Shown here: positions 43,091-55,500 of the stretch, in pieces
Layout: each line of letters starts with the position of its first letter
How positions within the stretch are numbered: the first letter of the stretch is position 1
Source: Merluccius polli
Lineage: Eukaryota > Chordata > Actinopteri > Gadiformes > Merlucciidae
Direction of reading: 5' to 3'
DNA length: 64,000 bases
Assembly: GCA_030340625.1 (NCBI GenBank)
Contig: JAOPHQ010001133.1
Location: 186,001-250,000 of the forward strand
Program-made: the position numbers and the translations under genes
Notes under the pieces: model-generated
Seen by the model: only the letters and a program-made list of their open reading frames with translations
Told to the model about the DNA's origin: nothing
Databases searched by the model: none

Positions 43091-44155
43091 TAAGTTCTGA
43101 ATGAAAGCTAACGCTAGCTTATCAGCTAAGTAACTTTGCTAGCTGCATAGTTAAATCAATGAGACTGTAAACTCAATGAGACTCTAAACTGTTAACGTGA
43201 CATTGCAAACACGGTAATCTGCATCCACTGCGGGTTCACTCCCTTACTCATACTTTTGTTATAAAGTGATAATTCGGGATTTCTGAAGCAAGGTTGTATG
43301 AGGTACTTGGTCAGTGTATCACACACAGTAGACGACAGTCAGCAGCAAAACATAAGCAAACCTAATCAAATCAAGGTCAGTTGAAATTGACTTTATATTA
43401 AGAATATGTTTACCCTTTAGCTTGCTGTCAGACGATTTGTTCCGGCAAGAAAACTAGTATAAGTATATCTCACTCTCTTCAGCACACCAGATTCCATTGA
43501 CAAAAACATCAATTTTACTTAGCAGCACACGGGAGTTGCTGGTCTACTGCTGCCGTGTTCGGGTCGTTTGTGTAATTTCGGTAAATCATAACAAAGCTGA
43601 ACTAACACCAAAGACATAAAATAACACAATTCAACTTACCGATTGAGGCAGCAGTAGAACAGCAATTTCTGTGTGATGCGAAGTAAAATTGCTGTTTTTG
43701 GAGGAAAGGGCTGTTTGATGGCAAGGTAAGGCAGTGAAATATTGTTAATATAGCATACACTGAAACTGACATTGATTTTATTAGGTTTGCCTCTTTTTAG
43801 GTGGCTAAAAGCCTATCTTGCGTGGTTGCTGTGTCTGCTTCTCCGTACTGAGAATGCGCTGATCGCCGTCTGTTGCGTGTAGTCCCTCATACTACCCCAT
43901 TTCACAAGTCCCAAACTATCCCTTTAACCCGAAATAAGTTTTACATTACATGACCAGCACTGCAATCTGCTACAGCAGCGAAGGTAATGTAATGTTTACA
44001 ACACACACACTCATACAGTACACAATACAATTAATATTAACACAATGTTAAGATTGATATTATTAATATGAGTAATAAAGAGTAGTTTCAAATACAATTC
44101 ATGTGTGGCTGTAAGGGATTTTCTGACATCTGTTTAATATGCTTACCTCTTACAG

Positions 44156-44315
44156 ATTTGAAGAATACCAGATGAACAAAAGCATCATAAATGAACCAGA
44201 ACAGCCTTCAATCTCACAATTCCTGGACAGTCGTGAAGGGCATTACAGCATGAGTCATCCACAGCAGAGAGCTATCACCAATGCAATACTGTCCGACTAT
44301 ATATATGATAAATAA
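44156..44315 (+). pseudogene. Second hAT coding remnant
   Basis: After a TTACAG acceptor: FEEYQMNKSIINEPEQPSIS and QFLDSREGHYSMSHPQQRAI, then a stop (SDYIYDK). This is the segment that normally links the BED finger to the hAT catalytic domain. The stop is followed within 40 bp by the right subterminal repeats, so the catalytic region was deleted. Confidence 0.6.
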
Positions 44316-44551
44316 ATACAGATCTTAAAAGCATACATGATAGGTGTAAATATGACTCTGTTGTTAAAAGGACTCGAAAGGACTCGAAACTCAAACTGTA
44401 GGACTTTGGACTTGACTTGAGACTTGTCAGTCTTGACTTGGGACTTGACTCGGGACTTGCCCGTCTTGACTTGGGACTTGACTCGGGACTGGAGGGCAAA
44501 GACTTGAGACTTACTTGTGACTTGCAAAACAATGACTTGGTCCCACCTCTG

Positions 44552-45140
44552 CCAAATTTTCAAATCCTCTTTCTACCACCTTTGCAATATTGCAAAAATC
44601 AGGCTCTCTCTTACATGCCCTGCTGGTGAAACACTCATACATGCCTTCACGTCTCGACTATTGCAACGCTGTCCTCTACGGCATCAGTGCTAGTGCCATC
44701 AACAGACCCAACTGGTCTAGAACGCAGCCGCACAACTTCTTACTCACACCAAATCCTGGCACTACATCACCCCAGTTCTAAAAGACCTCCACTTCCTGTC
44801 CCCTATCGGATCAACTACACAATCCTAGTCATCACCTACAAAGCCCTTCACCAACTGCCCCCCCCCCCCCATACCTAACAGACCTCCTCTCCCCTACCAA
44901 CCCTCTCAGTCCCTCAGATCCACATCTGCTGGGCTTCTCTCCACCCTCAAGTCCAACCTCTGCAGTTCTGGGGATAGCCTTCTCTAGGGCTGCTCCCAGC
45001 CAAGACATCAAGACAAGACAGCAACTCCCAGACAGCCCCCATCCATCCTTGTGTGTCTGTGTGTCAATCCGCCTTCTGTCTCCGTCGTGTATTGTGAAAG
45101 CGACTTTGAGAACTTGAAAAGTGCTATATACTGTAAGTCC
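44552..45140 (+). pseudogene. L2-like LINE, 3' piece and tail
   Basis: Continues the LINE: FKSSFYHLCNIAKIRLSL, SRLDYCNAVLYGIS, LKDLHFLPVPYRINYTILV, with frameshifts and a poly-C expansion at 44861-44870. It ends with the 3' tail words GTGAAAGCGACTTTGAGAAC and AGTGCTATATACTGTAA, a standard fish L2 terminus. It ends about 235 bp from the apoB stop, tail to tail. Confidence 0.78.
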
Positions 45141-45146
45141 CATGTG

Positions 45147-45152
45147 TTTATT
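45147..45152 (-). terminator. Candidate apoB polyadenylation signal
   Basis: AATAAA on the minus strand, about 225 bp beyond the last apoB stop codon. The nearest clear hexamer; not otherwise supported. Confidence 0.45.
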
Positions 45153-45373
45153 GTTTACATTATCATATATATTTCCAATTCAGTTTATATTAACATGCAA
45201 TTACAATGTGATACAGATAACAAAATACATTTAGGTTACCTACCATTATTTAGGGTAAACAATGAAAAAATCTGTTACATCCTAATCCATACAGCCTATT
45301 TCCATCAATTGACTGTTGTTCTGAACCTGAAATCATTTTTTGGTTCTGAATAACATCAGCCATTCAGCAAGAC

Positions 45374-46541
45374 TCACATAGGAAGAGGAATATAAATGTC
45401 CAACTTTTTACGACTGAACCTAACATAGGATTCTGTATCCTGTATTACCTCTTCCAATAAAGAAATACATTCTCCCAATCCTCCATAAAGATGTGACTGG
45501 AAAATACTTATAAGGTCCTCAAGATCACTGTTCACACGTTTCATACTCATGCCATTAAACACTTCCTGAATGTTCAGTTTAGCAAGGTCTTTATACTGAG
45601 AAAGGTGTTTATTTGCATTTTCAATAAGTTGTTTTGAAGACTTCAATATATTTTTCCCTCCTGTATAGATTCCATCGATTTGGGAGGCTAACTCAGGGTT
45701 TTTCAGCTCTCAGAGAGGCAATGAGCTCTTTTACCTTGTTCATACACATCTGCAAGACATCACTAATGCTCTGGAATAGCTTTTCCAAAGACATCTCACT
45801 CCAGATTTGAACTGCCTGTGCTTTCTGGTCAAGGAGGGATTTCCAAGCAGACATCAGTTCTTCCAGGATCTGTTGTCCACTAACAACAATATCAGTTCCA
45901 GGTATTGTAAACTCTATTCCTCTAATGTTACTAGTTACAGTGTTCCAAATAGCGTTCATGAGCCTTGCAAACCTTTGTATGGCTCTGTCAATTCCCATTG
46001 AAATAGAGTGGTGGGCTTGCTGGTACATCTCCAGACCTGTCAGCTTCTCATCAAATCCAGGCAGAGATAACTTGATGTTACGCAAGAATGTAAAAATGGC
46101 ATCCAACGTGTCTTCAACAACCTGCTCACCATGTTTGCTTAATTGTCCAATTTTGTCAGACACGCTGTTTCTGACAAGCACATTGATGGTCATTATGTTG
46201 TCAAAAGCCTGCTTGTACTTTGGTTGAGAGCCAAGCTGTTCAATTAATTCCTGTAGCGCATTGACAGACACAGCAACGTCCTGGTGAACTTGATCAATGG
46301 CATTAGTGAGTGTGTTCTTCAACTTCATCCCACCACGATTTAGATCAAAGCCAAAGTGGGCAGTGTGGTATTTATTAATTAACTTGAGCACTGCTTCAGT
46401 AATGGCAGGCAGTCTATCCTTTAAGCCTTCAATAAAATCATGAAGGAATTCTATGTTCCAAGAGGTATGCATGCTTAGCCTTTCTGAGTTCTTAAGAGTG
46501 GCTTTGACACTCAGAATATCGATATCCTTCCCAGGATTAGT
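45374..46541 (-). pseudogene. apob: apoB last exon with a frameshift near its end
   Basis: Begins TNPGKDIDILSVKATLKNSE after a TTTGCAG acceptor and runs open for about 280 codons of amphipathic helix to IASLRAEKP and a TGA at 45693-45695. Apparently conserved sequence continues in another frame (ELKNPELASQIDGIYTGG ... SRKKLDIYIPLPM, stop TGA at 45374-45376), the length expected for the C-terminal end. The switch lies within about 45700-45720, at AGCTGAAAAACCC, beside CT and A runs. A one-base indel, real or an assembly error, is the simplest reading. If real, it removes about 110 residues and leaves all lipid-binding beta domains. I label only this exon as broken, not the gene. Confidence 0.75.
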
Positions 46542-49500
46542 CTGCAAAATTAGAAAACATCAATGAATAAAAGGAAGAAATAAGCATAGCATAGTGATAG
46601 AAATGCCTAGGACATAGTTTTTTTTCTGTATCTTACCAAATACCGACTGAACAATTTTCCATGTAGCTGTGATAGAGACCTTCGCTGAAGATATAGTCCA
46701 AGGAAGCCTGATGATGGAGAAGACATGGATGCTGTGATGCCATCTTTGCGGGAGGCATAACGAAAGCTCACATCAGCAAAGGTTGGGCTGGTGATGTCAA
46801 CATTCACAATATGATGAGACACCCTAAAAACAAATAAATAATTATATTTCTGCCCTTAACAGAGTGAAAATACATTCTTAGAGGGTGTTCGGGTAGAAAT
46901 GTGTCATGCTATTATTTGTTAGTTATTATGTTATGCCCATCCACTGGGACATAATCACACAAAATTGTTCCAAAACAAATAGGTTGACAAGTTAAATGTT
47001 TCAGCTTCATGTTGTCTCAACAATTTTACAAACTGATAAGTGTTTCATATTTGACACTTCACTAAGGCCCGCCCACCTTAGTTACTGTTGCCCAGCTTAA
47101 TACTGTTGGTACACCTGTCAAGCTTTTGGCATGTCAATATGGCGACTATATCAGGGAGAGATAATTCCAAAGGAATAGCACATTTCTAGAATAATAGTTC
47201 TAAAATATCAGAGAAGTAGACAGAAAGGACTACAATATGCATTCGAGAGCTGCATTCACAATATAATTTCAGTATTGCGAATGAAGAGGACATTAAAATC
47301 AGGCACCCACATCTTGACTATTCAATGAAGGACAAACATATAAGAACAACAATGTTCTTGCACAGAAGCGTAAGTCAATATATTGTTTTATTTTAAGCTA
47401 ACATTTAGTTATGACTCCCTGTAGCTTTCATTATCTTATTGCGTGCACATCGTGGGCTTGATCCATACACTGGATCTCATTAAGGCACAGGAAAGGCCAA
47501 CTAAATCCTGCAAAAGTTTGCCACAACAATGGCATATCCAATGGTCTATCCAACAATTCTTGTGTTTTTGGCTTCAGAAAAGCAAAAAATACGACACCCC
47601 CTTCTACTTCTACTTTGAGGATATCTGTTGTCAGACTTGCAGGTTCCATATGCACACAGTTTTGGCACTTTCCCTTGTTCCGAAAGGCCTTCCGCGCCGA
47701 GTTATGGTTGCTAACTCAGGATTGGACAGTGGCCGTTCTAGGGAGGGGCTTAGCAAAGGGTTACACAACTTACACAGCCTCAGCTGTTTGACGCTTCATC
47801 CTTGAAAAAAGAAATGCACAATAAGAAATACATTCAAGATGTACACAGAAGACAGATTTATTTAATTTTTAAAGCAAAGATCTTAAAAATAAGGCCAACA
47901 TATTGCCAGCATATTTTGTGTATTTACCTCATATTTTGAGTAAATACATGTTGCCAGTCCACATTTACATCACTGTGAATGAAGTTGCACTTCCCATTAA
48001 GATTCATGACTCCATTGTCAAATTCAAGTGTTGCTGTGGCTGCAAATATATATACAAATACATTAAATGTAGGGTAATATCCTTAAATCTTTTTAATTAC
48101 ATCTTTTGTTAATACTAATTAAAAAGAAACATTACCATTTAGATCATACTCCAAGAAGTTCATTGTGGAAGCACATGTAGACTTTGCTGCTGTAACCAGG
48201 CTGGAATCCTTTTTCTCCACTTTGGCTGTTGTTGCCACATTGTATATTGGTGAGGAAACCTTCCATGTAGCAGCGAGGGCACCAAACATTGGGATGAACA
48301 CACTTGAGGGCAGATATAGGGCAATTTCAGGAATTTCCATAATTTGCTCTGGAATGGTGATGGCTGGAATTTCAACGTTTGAAACACGACGTGTGATTTC
48401 ATCTATGTAAAGGGTGTGTTGGCCAATAGAGACTGATTCAGGGAGTTGGAAGGAGGAGATCTTGATTTTCTGTTTGGGTATCCTCAGTGAAAGGAAAGAC
48501 ATAAACTTGGTCTCTATGTTATAAATGGGAATGGACATTTTTGGCAGCATGCCGTCTACAAATATTTGAGATGGAATAGAAAGCAGTATTCCATCCTGGC
48601 TCTTTGTGTACACAATGCTGAAAGCCGCATTAAATAATTGTGGATTGTATATTGTTATCTTAGCGTGATCAAGCCGGAGCACATCCCAGAGGGACCTATG
48701 ATATACAGGAAGTCTAAGTGACTTCAGGAACTGTATGTATGCTTCTACTGAGCCAGTCATGTCCATGCGTACTTCAGCCTCATCATTGGATATCACTAAA
48801 TCAATGGCATGGATGAATGCTCCCAGTTCTTCTCTGCTATGCCAGGTGATGGCCTGCTTCTCTACTGAAATGGCTAGGTCGATGTTCTGAACGAGCACAG
48901 CATTACCAAAACCACATGACTGATCTGCATTGCTGTCCACTGTAGCCTTTAGGGTTGTCAGTGGAACAAACTCAAATGTTCCATTAGCAGCGTGTTTCCC
49001 CCGTGTACTTACAAATGCAAAGTTGACATTGTTATGGCTGGTGTATTCCATTGTTGCATATACCCGCCGCAAAGAGACTTCAACTGCAGACTTCTTGGCT
49101 ATATCAAAATGAAAGCTTCGCAGCTCATGTTGGCGGTCAATGTTTGAAATCAGAAGAAATTCAACAGTTGAAAGAAATCCATTTGGATTGAGATAGAAAT
49201 TGGCCTCATTTTCTAGATCTCCTTCAACACTGTAGCCATCCATTACTAAAATGTCTGTCTTTCCTTTTGTAGAGGTTTCCAGTGACATATAATATGTGAG
49301 AGCTTCCAGTATCAGATTATGATCTATGTTACCATTGGCCACATAATTAATCAAAGGAATTTTACACATGTATTTAAGCTTAATTTTGGAGGCTACATTT
49401 TGTTTCGTCTTGGTGTTTCCAAGGAGTTCTTGATCAACTTCCACATTAAGGAAGGGTAGATTGAGTTTTGCAATGTTGGCCATTGAGGTTTCCATACTTC

Positions 49501-52500
49501 GTTTGGTGAAACTTACAGCACAGTCATGGTTTGCTTTCAGATTCTGGTGCTCCACGGACACAGATGTAGCCATTTTAATTTCCCTCTTTCTTGTCAAACT
49601 AGCAGCTCCGTCAAATTTTCCATTTAAAACTTCAAACACAGATGTTGATGAAGCTCCGAATCGTGCCTCAATATCAGACTTTTTGAAAAGGTCAGCTTTT
49701 ACCCTCAGCATGATCACAGATGACTTAAAATAGAAATCATAAGACACATTACCCATTGATGGAATCCAGATTTTGTTTTGAATGGCAGGTAAAGTAATAG
49801 TAGGTAGGGTAAGTTCACTCAGCGTTTCTGGAAGATGGATGACAGGCAATTCTAGCGATGGCAGAAGAAGAGTGTAGGATGGCACAGAGAAACCTATTGC
49901 TGGAACTTTAAAGTTTGGTGTACTGACCTCTTTTGGAACAAAGTAGCTGAAACCTGGCAACTCTGCCCTAAAGGCAGAAACTTCAATATTAAGGATTGGT
50001 ACTGTATATCCAGGGAATTTGAAGATTTGAGGAGGCTGGCTAGAAGTTTCAATCTTGTGCTTGCTATACTGTTTCTTCACTTGGTTATAGGAATCCTTCA
50101 TAGAAGCAACCAAGCTATCTCTATAATGTTCAAAGGTGACAGGGAGATTGTCACCGATTGCACTGTAAATTGGTCCAAGATCTAAATCGATGCTGTGCAT
50201 TTGTGGGTTCTTATGGTAATGAAATTTAAGGTTCATGTCAAATGTTTGTTGGGGAGTGGTAAGTAAGGATCCTATGCCAGCATGTTCCCAAAGAGAGAGT
50301 TCTTTCAATTCAGGAGTTTTAATTTCAAGGTAAGGTACTGTTATCTCTGGGACACTGAGTGGAAGAGTCAAAAAGTCAACATTAGCCTCACCATATGCTG
50401 TGGCATGTAGGGAGATTTCCTTATCATTGTTTTCCATTGTGTAATTGTGATTATACTTATATTGGTTAAATCTTGCTGAGGCGGCCCAACAAAGCCGTTG
50501 CTTTTCTGGATTAATGATTATGCCGAAGTCATGCTGGAGGTCTGCCTTTCCATTGAGTTTTAGTGGAAGAGTGATTTTGGCGTTTCCTTTATTCTTACAA
50601 TTGAACACAATCTCAAAGGGCTGAGCCAAGAATTCTAAAGAGTTAGACACTGGTCCACTCAGTCTTCCAATGAGTTCAGTGTCATGAAATGCTGTCAGTG
50701 CAATTTTCAAGTCTCCAACATGTGCCTTGCCTTTTAAAGACATGATGCTGCTTTTTACAAATGGAAGTTCAGCCTCAGCCTTTGCATCAACAATGATGTG
50801 ACTTAGGATTACTGATTCAGCAGTAATGGATTTCTTAATTTTTATGGCATTACTATAGGTTTCTCCGTCAAGGGTAAATGTAGCAGTGCCAAGATTGACA
50901 GTGAATCCCAGATCACATTTGTGTATGCCTTCATCAGAGTAGTCCTGAACGGACCACTTTCCATTTCCAATGTTTTTAATATTTCCAGAAACTATACCAG
51001 ATTCAATTTTGGCTTCCATATTTTGTGTCATTGTTGCTTGACTTGAGATTTCAGCCATTGGGATGCTCAGATTATGATTGTAGGTTGTTTCCATTGCTGC
51101 AGAGATTCCACTCTTTAGTGTAAGTGCTCCCTTGTTGACCAAGTTAAATGAATACATTTTAGTTGTTACCTTGGCAGTGGTTGATACAGATCCTTCAGCA
51201 GATGGTCCAGTTATGGTCACTGATCCCTCGTGATCAATAGAACAAGCTACATGAGTGGCTTTTAAAGTCTCTGTAAACATCAACTTCTTCATTGTGGGAG
51301 CTTCCACACGCGCCATGGCATCCAAGGAATAGTCAAGGAGATCTACATGTGATGTTCCCTGGGAGGTTAGAGAAGCAGTAAACTGTGGGGTGTTGAATCT
51401 AGTTGTTGAGTTCCGGATAACTCCTTCTGTTACAAGAGTGTAAAAGGGAGAGTCCAGTCTAAATTCACTATAGAGCTTGCCAAAAACTGGAAGACAAATT
51501 TCACTGGGAATCTCCGGCACTTTGATCTCTGGAATGGGAAGCATTGTCATTTTGAAGTCTTCCAGATTCAATTTGGGAATGTTGATCACAGGGAATTTGA
51601 TTTCTGAAAGAGTAATTTCTGGGAAAGCGAAATCTGGCAGCTTGATGAAGTAGAGAACTTTAAGATCTCCAAAGATTTTATCAGGCTCAATCATTGGGAT
51701 CTCATACTCTTGGATGCGGTCTATAATTGCAATTATGTTTGTTTTGATCTCTTTAAAATCTATGGTAAATGCAGGGATTGTGTAGGAATTGAAGATGGTG
51801 AATTTGGGAACTGAAATTCTATCTGGGATGCTGATCTCTTGTAGTTTGTTCAGGTTTATTTTAAATGTGGGAATGGCAAGGTCAGTAAGTGGTACTTTGA
51901 AAGAAGGCACTAAAATTTCAGCTGTCTTCAGAGCATGCAGAACACCAAGCATGCCCTCTTCAATCTGATCAATGACGTCATGGTCTTTCGATATTTTGTG
52001 AAATAGTTGCCTCAACTGATTAGAAATGAAATTGATCATATTAAAGTAGGACTGACTCACCCTTTGAAGGTGGATGTAGATTTCATCTCTGATATCCATT
52101 TCAAGGACTCTTTGCCTAGTGTCCTCTAAGATCTCCTTCGCTTTCATCTTCATGTCGTTGTAAGCTGTGGTGTCAATCACATTATAGAACTTCTGTACAA
52201 CCTCAGCAACTTTAGTGTTTTTGAGCTTCTCAATATGTTTGATAATTGAAGTCTGTATTTCTCTTAAAAATTCCCTAATGGCCTCTATTTTATCAACTAT
52301 TCCAGACTTTTTAATCAGTCTATTAAGGTAGTTTGTTATATCAACTATTCTCTCGTTGGATGCGTCAACAAATGAATTGTAATCAAATGTCTTCATTGAC
52401 TTCAGTGTTGATGAAATGCTTTTATTTAGCTCATCAATGATTTGCTTAAAGTTGATTGTTTTAAATTGCTCAGTTACACGATATAGAAATTGCATACTTT

Positions 52501-55500
52501 CATTATAGATATATTGAAATGTATTGCTTAGAGCATTCAAATTATCAACTGCTAACTGTACAGTTTGTTCAATTTGTAATTCTTCAATGAGCACGACTAA
52601 TTTATCTAATAAGTCTTTACATTTTTCATCAAGATCATATTTAACAATTAGATCCCTGATGTAGAAATACACTGCATTGAGTTTGCTTGGTATTTCATAT
52701 TCATCAATCCAATTGACAATAATATCTTTCATAGACTCAATCACGTTTGTTATATCTGAGTAGGGTATGTCATATGAAAGTTGCTGAACATACTGATTTA
52801 TGTCAAATGAAAGAATATAATCTCTTACATCCTGGAAAAACATTTTGACATCAAAGGTCTCAACTATCTGTTTTAATGTAGTCATTGTTTTCTTGATTGT
52901 TTCAAAGATATTGTACTTGGACTCAAGATCCTGTAGCCAAGCAAGGCTGCTTTCTGTAAGTTTTGTCAAATCAATCTGTCTGATAATATCCTCCACAGAA
53001 TTAATTGCTTTGAGAAGTGTGAGCCTGATATTGTAGTTCTCATCAAAGTCCATGAGTTTATTTCCAATTTTTGAGAGTGTATTAGATATGAAGTCATAAA
53101 AGTCTCCTGTTGCTACAAAGTCTTTGGTTGTAGCAATTACATTTTGGATTTTGTCTGCAACTTCAATCACTATTTTTGCAAAGTCTGTTTTTAAGTTTTC
53201 TACAGCAAGTTCCAGGTCATCTATTGTTACAGAAAAGTCCTTTGTCAAATAAGATACCTTATTTTTTATCACTTTTACTCTGTTCTCTAGGTCCATTTGT
53301 CTTATAAGATCATTTACTTCCATAGGAATCCGATTCAGCCTGGTTCTAAATTGTTTGATTGACAAATTAATATCAATGCCATTGATGTATTGTTGCAGAG
53401 ATTCTAGAGCATTCAGAAGAGCCTCTTTCACAATGTCAAATGCAACAGGCAGGCTCTTGATAAAAGGAATCTCAACAATGTGGCAGTCACTGTTCTTATC
53501 ATACTTAAGAAAACCGGAGGCCTTGAACTCTTGGATTTCTTGTAATTTTGTTTCTCTAAGATTCAATGACAATTCTCGAGAATTAAATGTACTGAAAAGG
53601 TCACTAAGCAGTATGCCAGAAAACGTGATTCCAATTTTTTCATGGTCATTGTAACTATTGATTTCCTGATTGTAAACATGACTGTTCATTTTGGATTGAG
53701 ACTTCCAGTTCAGAGATTGTTTGCTGGGTGTTAGTAGACCATTACATTTGTTATCTATATGAGCAGAGGACACGCCACTTTCTAATGTATGCTTGGTTGA
53801 TGCTCGACAGTCATGTGAATATGCCAAGGTGGCTGGTTCAGCTTTGACTAGCAGCTTGCTGTAAAGTTGTCCAGTGTGTTTTCCAAATAGATTGATTTCT
53901 CCATCGCTATTGACAAGGCCATCCAGGGTGAAACTAAAAGGCACAGCCATTGTGCGAATGTTGCCATCAAAACGTAAGGATTCAGAAGTGACTTGTGCTT
54001 CACATCTAGATTTGGAGGCAAATCCAGCAAATTCAAATTCACAGTTCTGACTCAGCTGGACATCCATTATTCTCCCAGATGCACTTGACTTCATAGTCCC
54101 TGCCATGTCTGCATATTTGATTTCGTATGTATGTTTAATCTGATCTGCTTCTCCGTAGGCTCCTTTCAAGCTTCCAGTTAGGTCAATCGCAATTGGCTCA
54201 AGTTTCAGGTGTCCTTCATTGTTTAAATTAAAACTGTGGAGTTTAAAGTCATTGGTGACATCTATTGACGTGACAAATGGTTTCATATTAACCCTGATAT
54301 CATGTTTGTAGTAAACATCTTCACAGATAAAGTTGTCTGTCTTGGAGCGGAGAGCTGCAGTCCATAGAGTGAGGGCCAGTGTGTGGCTATTTTCAGTTTT
54401 TATCTGCTTTAGTGATCCCATTGAGTTGCTAGAAATGGTCAAAGTTCTTCCGTTTAATAGGACATTAAGGGTATTTTTTGTGCTTGCATCATATGGTAAA
54501 GTGGTAAAGCTCTCGAAGACACCATTCAAGGATGCTTCTGCAGTTGTGACTTTGCCTTCAATGTTCAGCTCTCCTCTAGCTTCCTCAGCTATTGCCTTCG
54601 ATAAACATGAGAGGGTCATTCCACTGCGGTCTATGTTGCTATTAAAGACATTCTCAAATGTTACAGGAGTCGGACTACACTGAATGTTATTGGTTCCACT
54701 GGTGGTTAGACCATTTTGGTTAACTGTTAATGAAGCTTTGTGCAGAGCGCGACCTACATTAGACATGAGTAAACCTTCAGAATTGACTTCAAGTCCATTT
54801 GAATTCAGAGTAACAATTAAGAGGGAGAATGCCCTATTTGTTGTGTCATCTGCCTGAGACTCGATTCTGAAAATTGCCAGTTGACTGGACAAGCCAAGCT
54901 CAAGCTGGTTTTTGAGCAATTTACCCAGAGCTTTTGCAACAACATTGCTCTTCAGGGTCACCTGGGCATCTTTGTACTTTAGCTCTGCCACATGCTGTAG
55001 TACTTGATCCTGTACATTTGTTTTAGATACAATGTTCAACTCAGTGTTTGCATAAACTCCCTGTATTGTGTTGTTAACTTGGATTAGCGGTGAGCTGATG
55101 TGCAGGTAGGACTCTCCCCTGCCTTCGCTGTCCAGAGGAAGGAGGATGTAGCTTTGTGTGTAGGTGGCAGTGGTGTGCAGTGGAACTAGTTCAAGCAACC
55201 CATCCAATGTGCCTTCTGCTGTGAATTCATCTGCGGTTGAGGTCAATTTGGCGGAGTAATCAATAGAGCTTTGCAGGCCCAGGGGACTTGATACTTTTAT
55301 CTTGTAGTTAGCCCTTGCGTTTATATTGTCTACCATGCTTAAAGCTTCAGAAATGCTGAAGCTTGCATCAATGAGGCTATGGCTAAGGGAGCCATTCACA
55401 ATATACTTAACATTATCTTCCATCTTTCCAGACACCATCCCGGTACCTTTAACAGCAAACAAAAATTACATTAACGTCAGTAATAATGTCAGTAGAGTCA

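Larger units (their letters stand above)
42559..44551 (+). mobile_element. Internally deleted hAT element with BED-finger exon, inserted in the LINE
   Basis: Ends CAGAGTTGTGGACTTGAG and (reverse complement) CAGAGGTGGGACCAAGTCA are imperfect inverted repeats. The flanks CAAAATTG and CCAAATTT are a diverged 8-bp duplication. Subterminal regions are dense in ACTTGACTCGGGACTTG words on the right and their counterparts on the left. It holds two coding remnants but no catalytic domain. It splits a LINE whose HIHQ-IFKSSFYHL frame continues on each side. Confidence 0.75.

Noticed and set aside
45700..45735. A small intron to explain the apoB frame change
   Set aside because: The only GT...AG pair nearby (AAG|GTAAAAGAG to CTGAG|AGC) would make an intron of about 26 nt, too short for a vertebrate, and mammalian apoB has a single last exon here.
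47431..47805. Extra exon inside the apoB intron
   Set aside because: Exons on both sides join in phase without it, and the ORFs show no apoB-like sequence.
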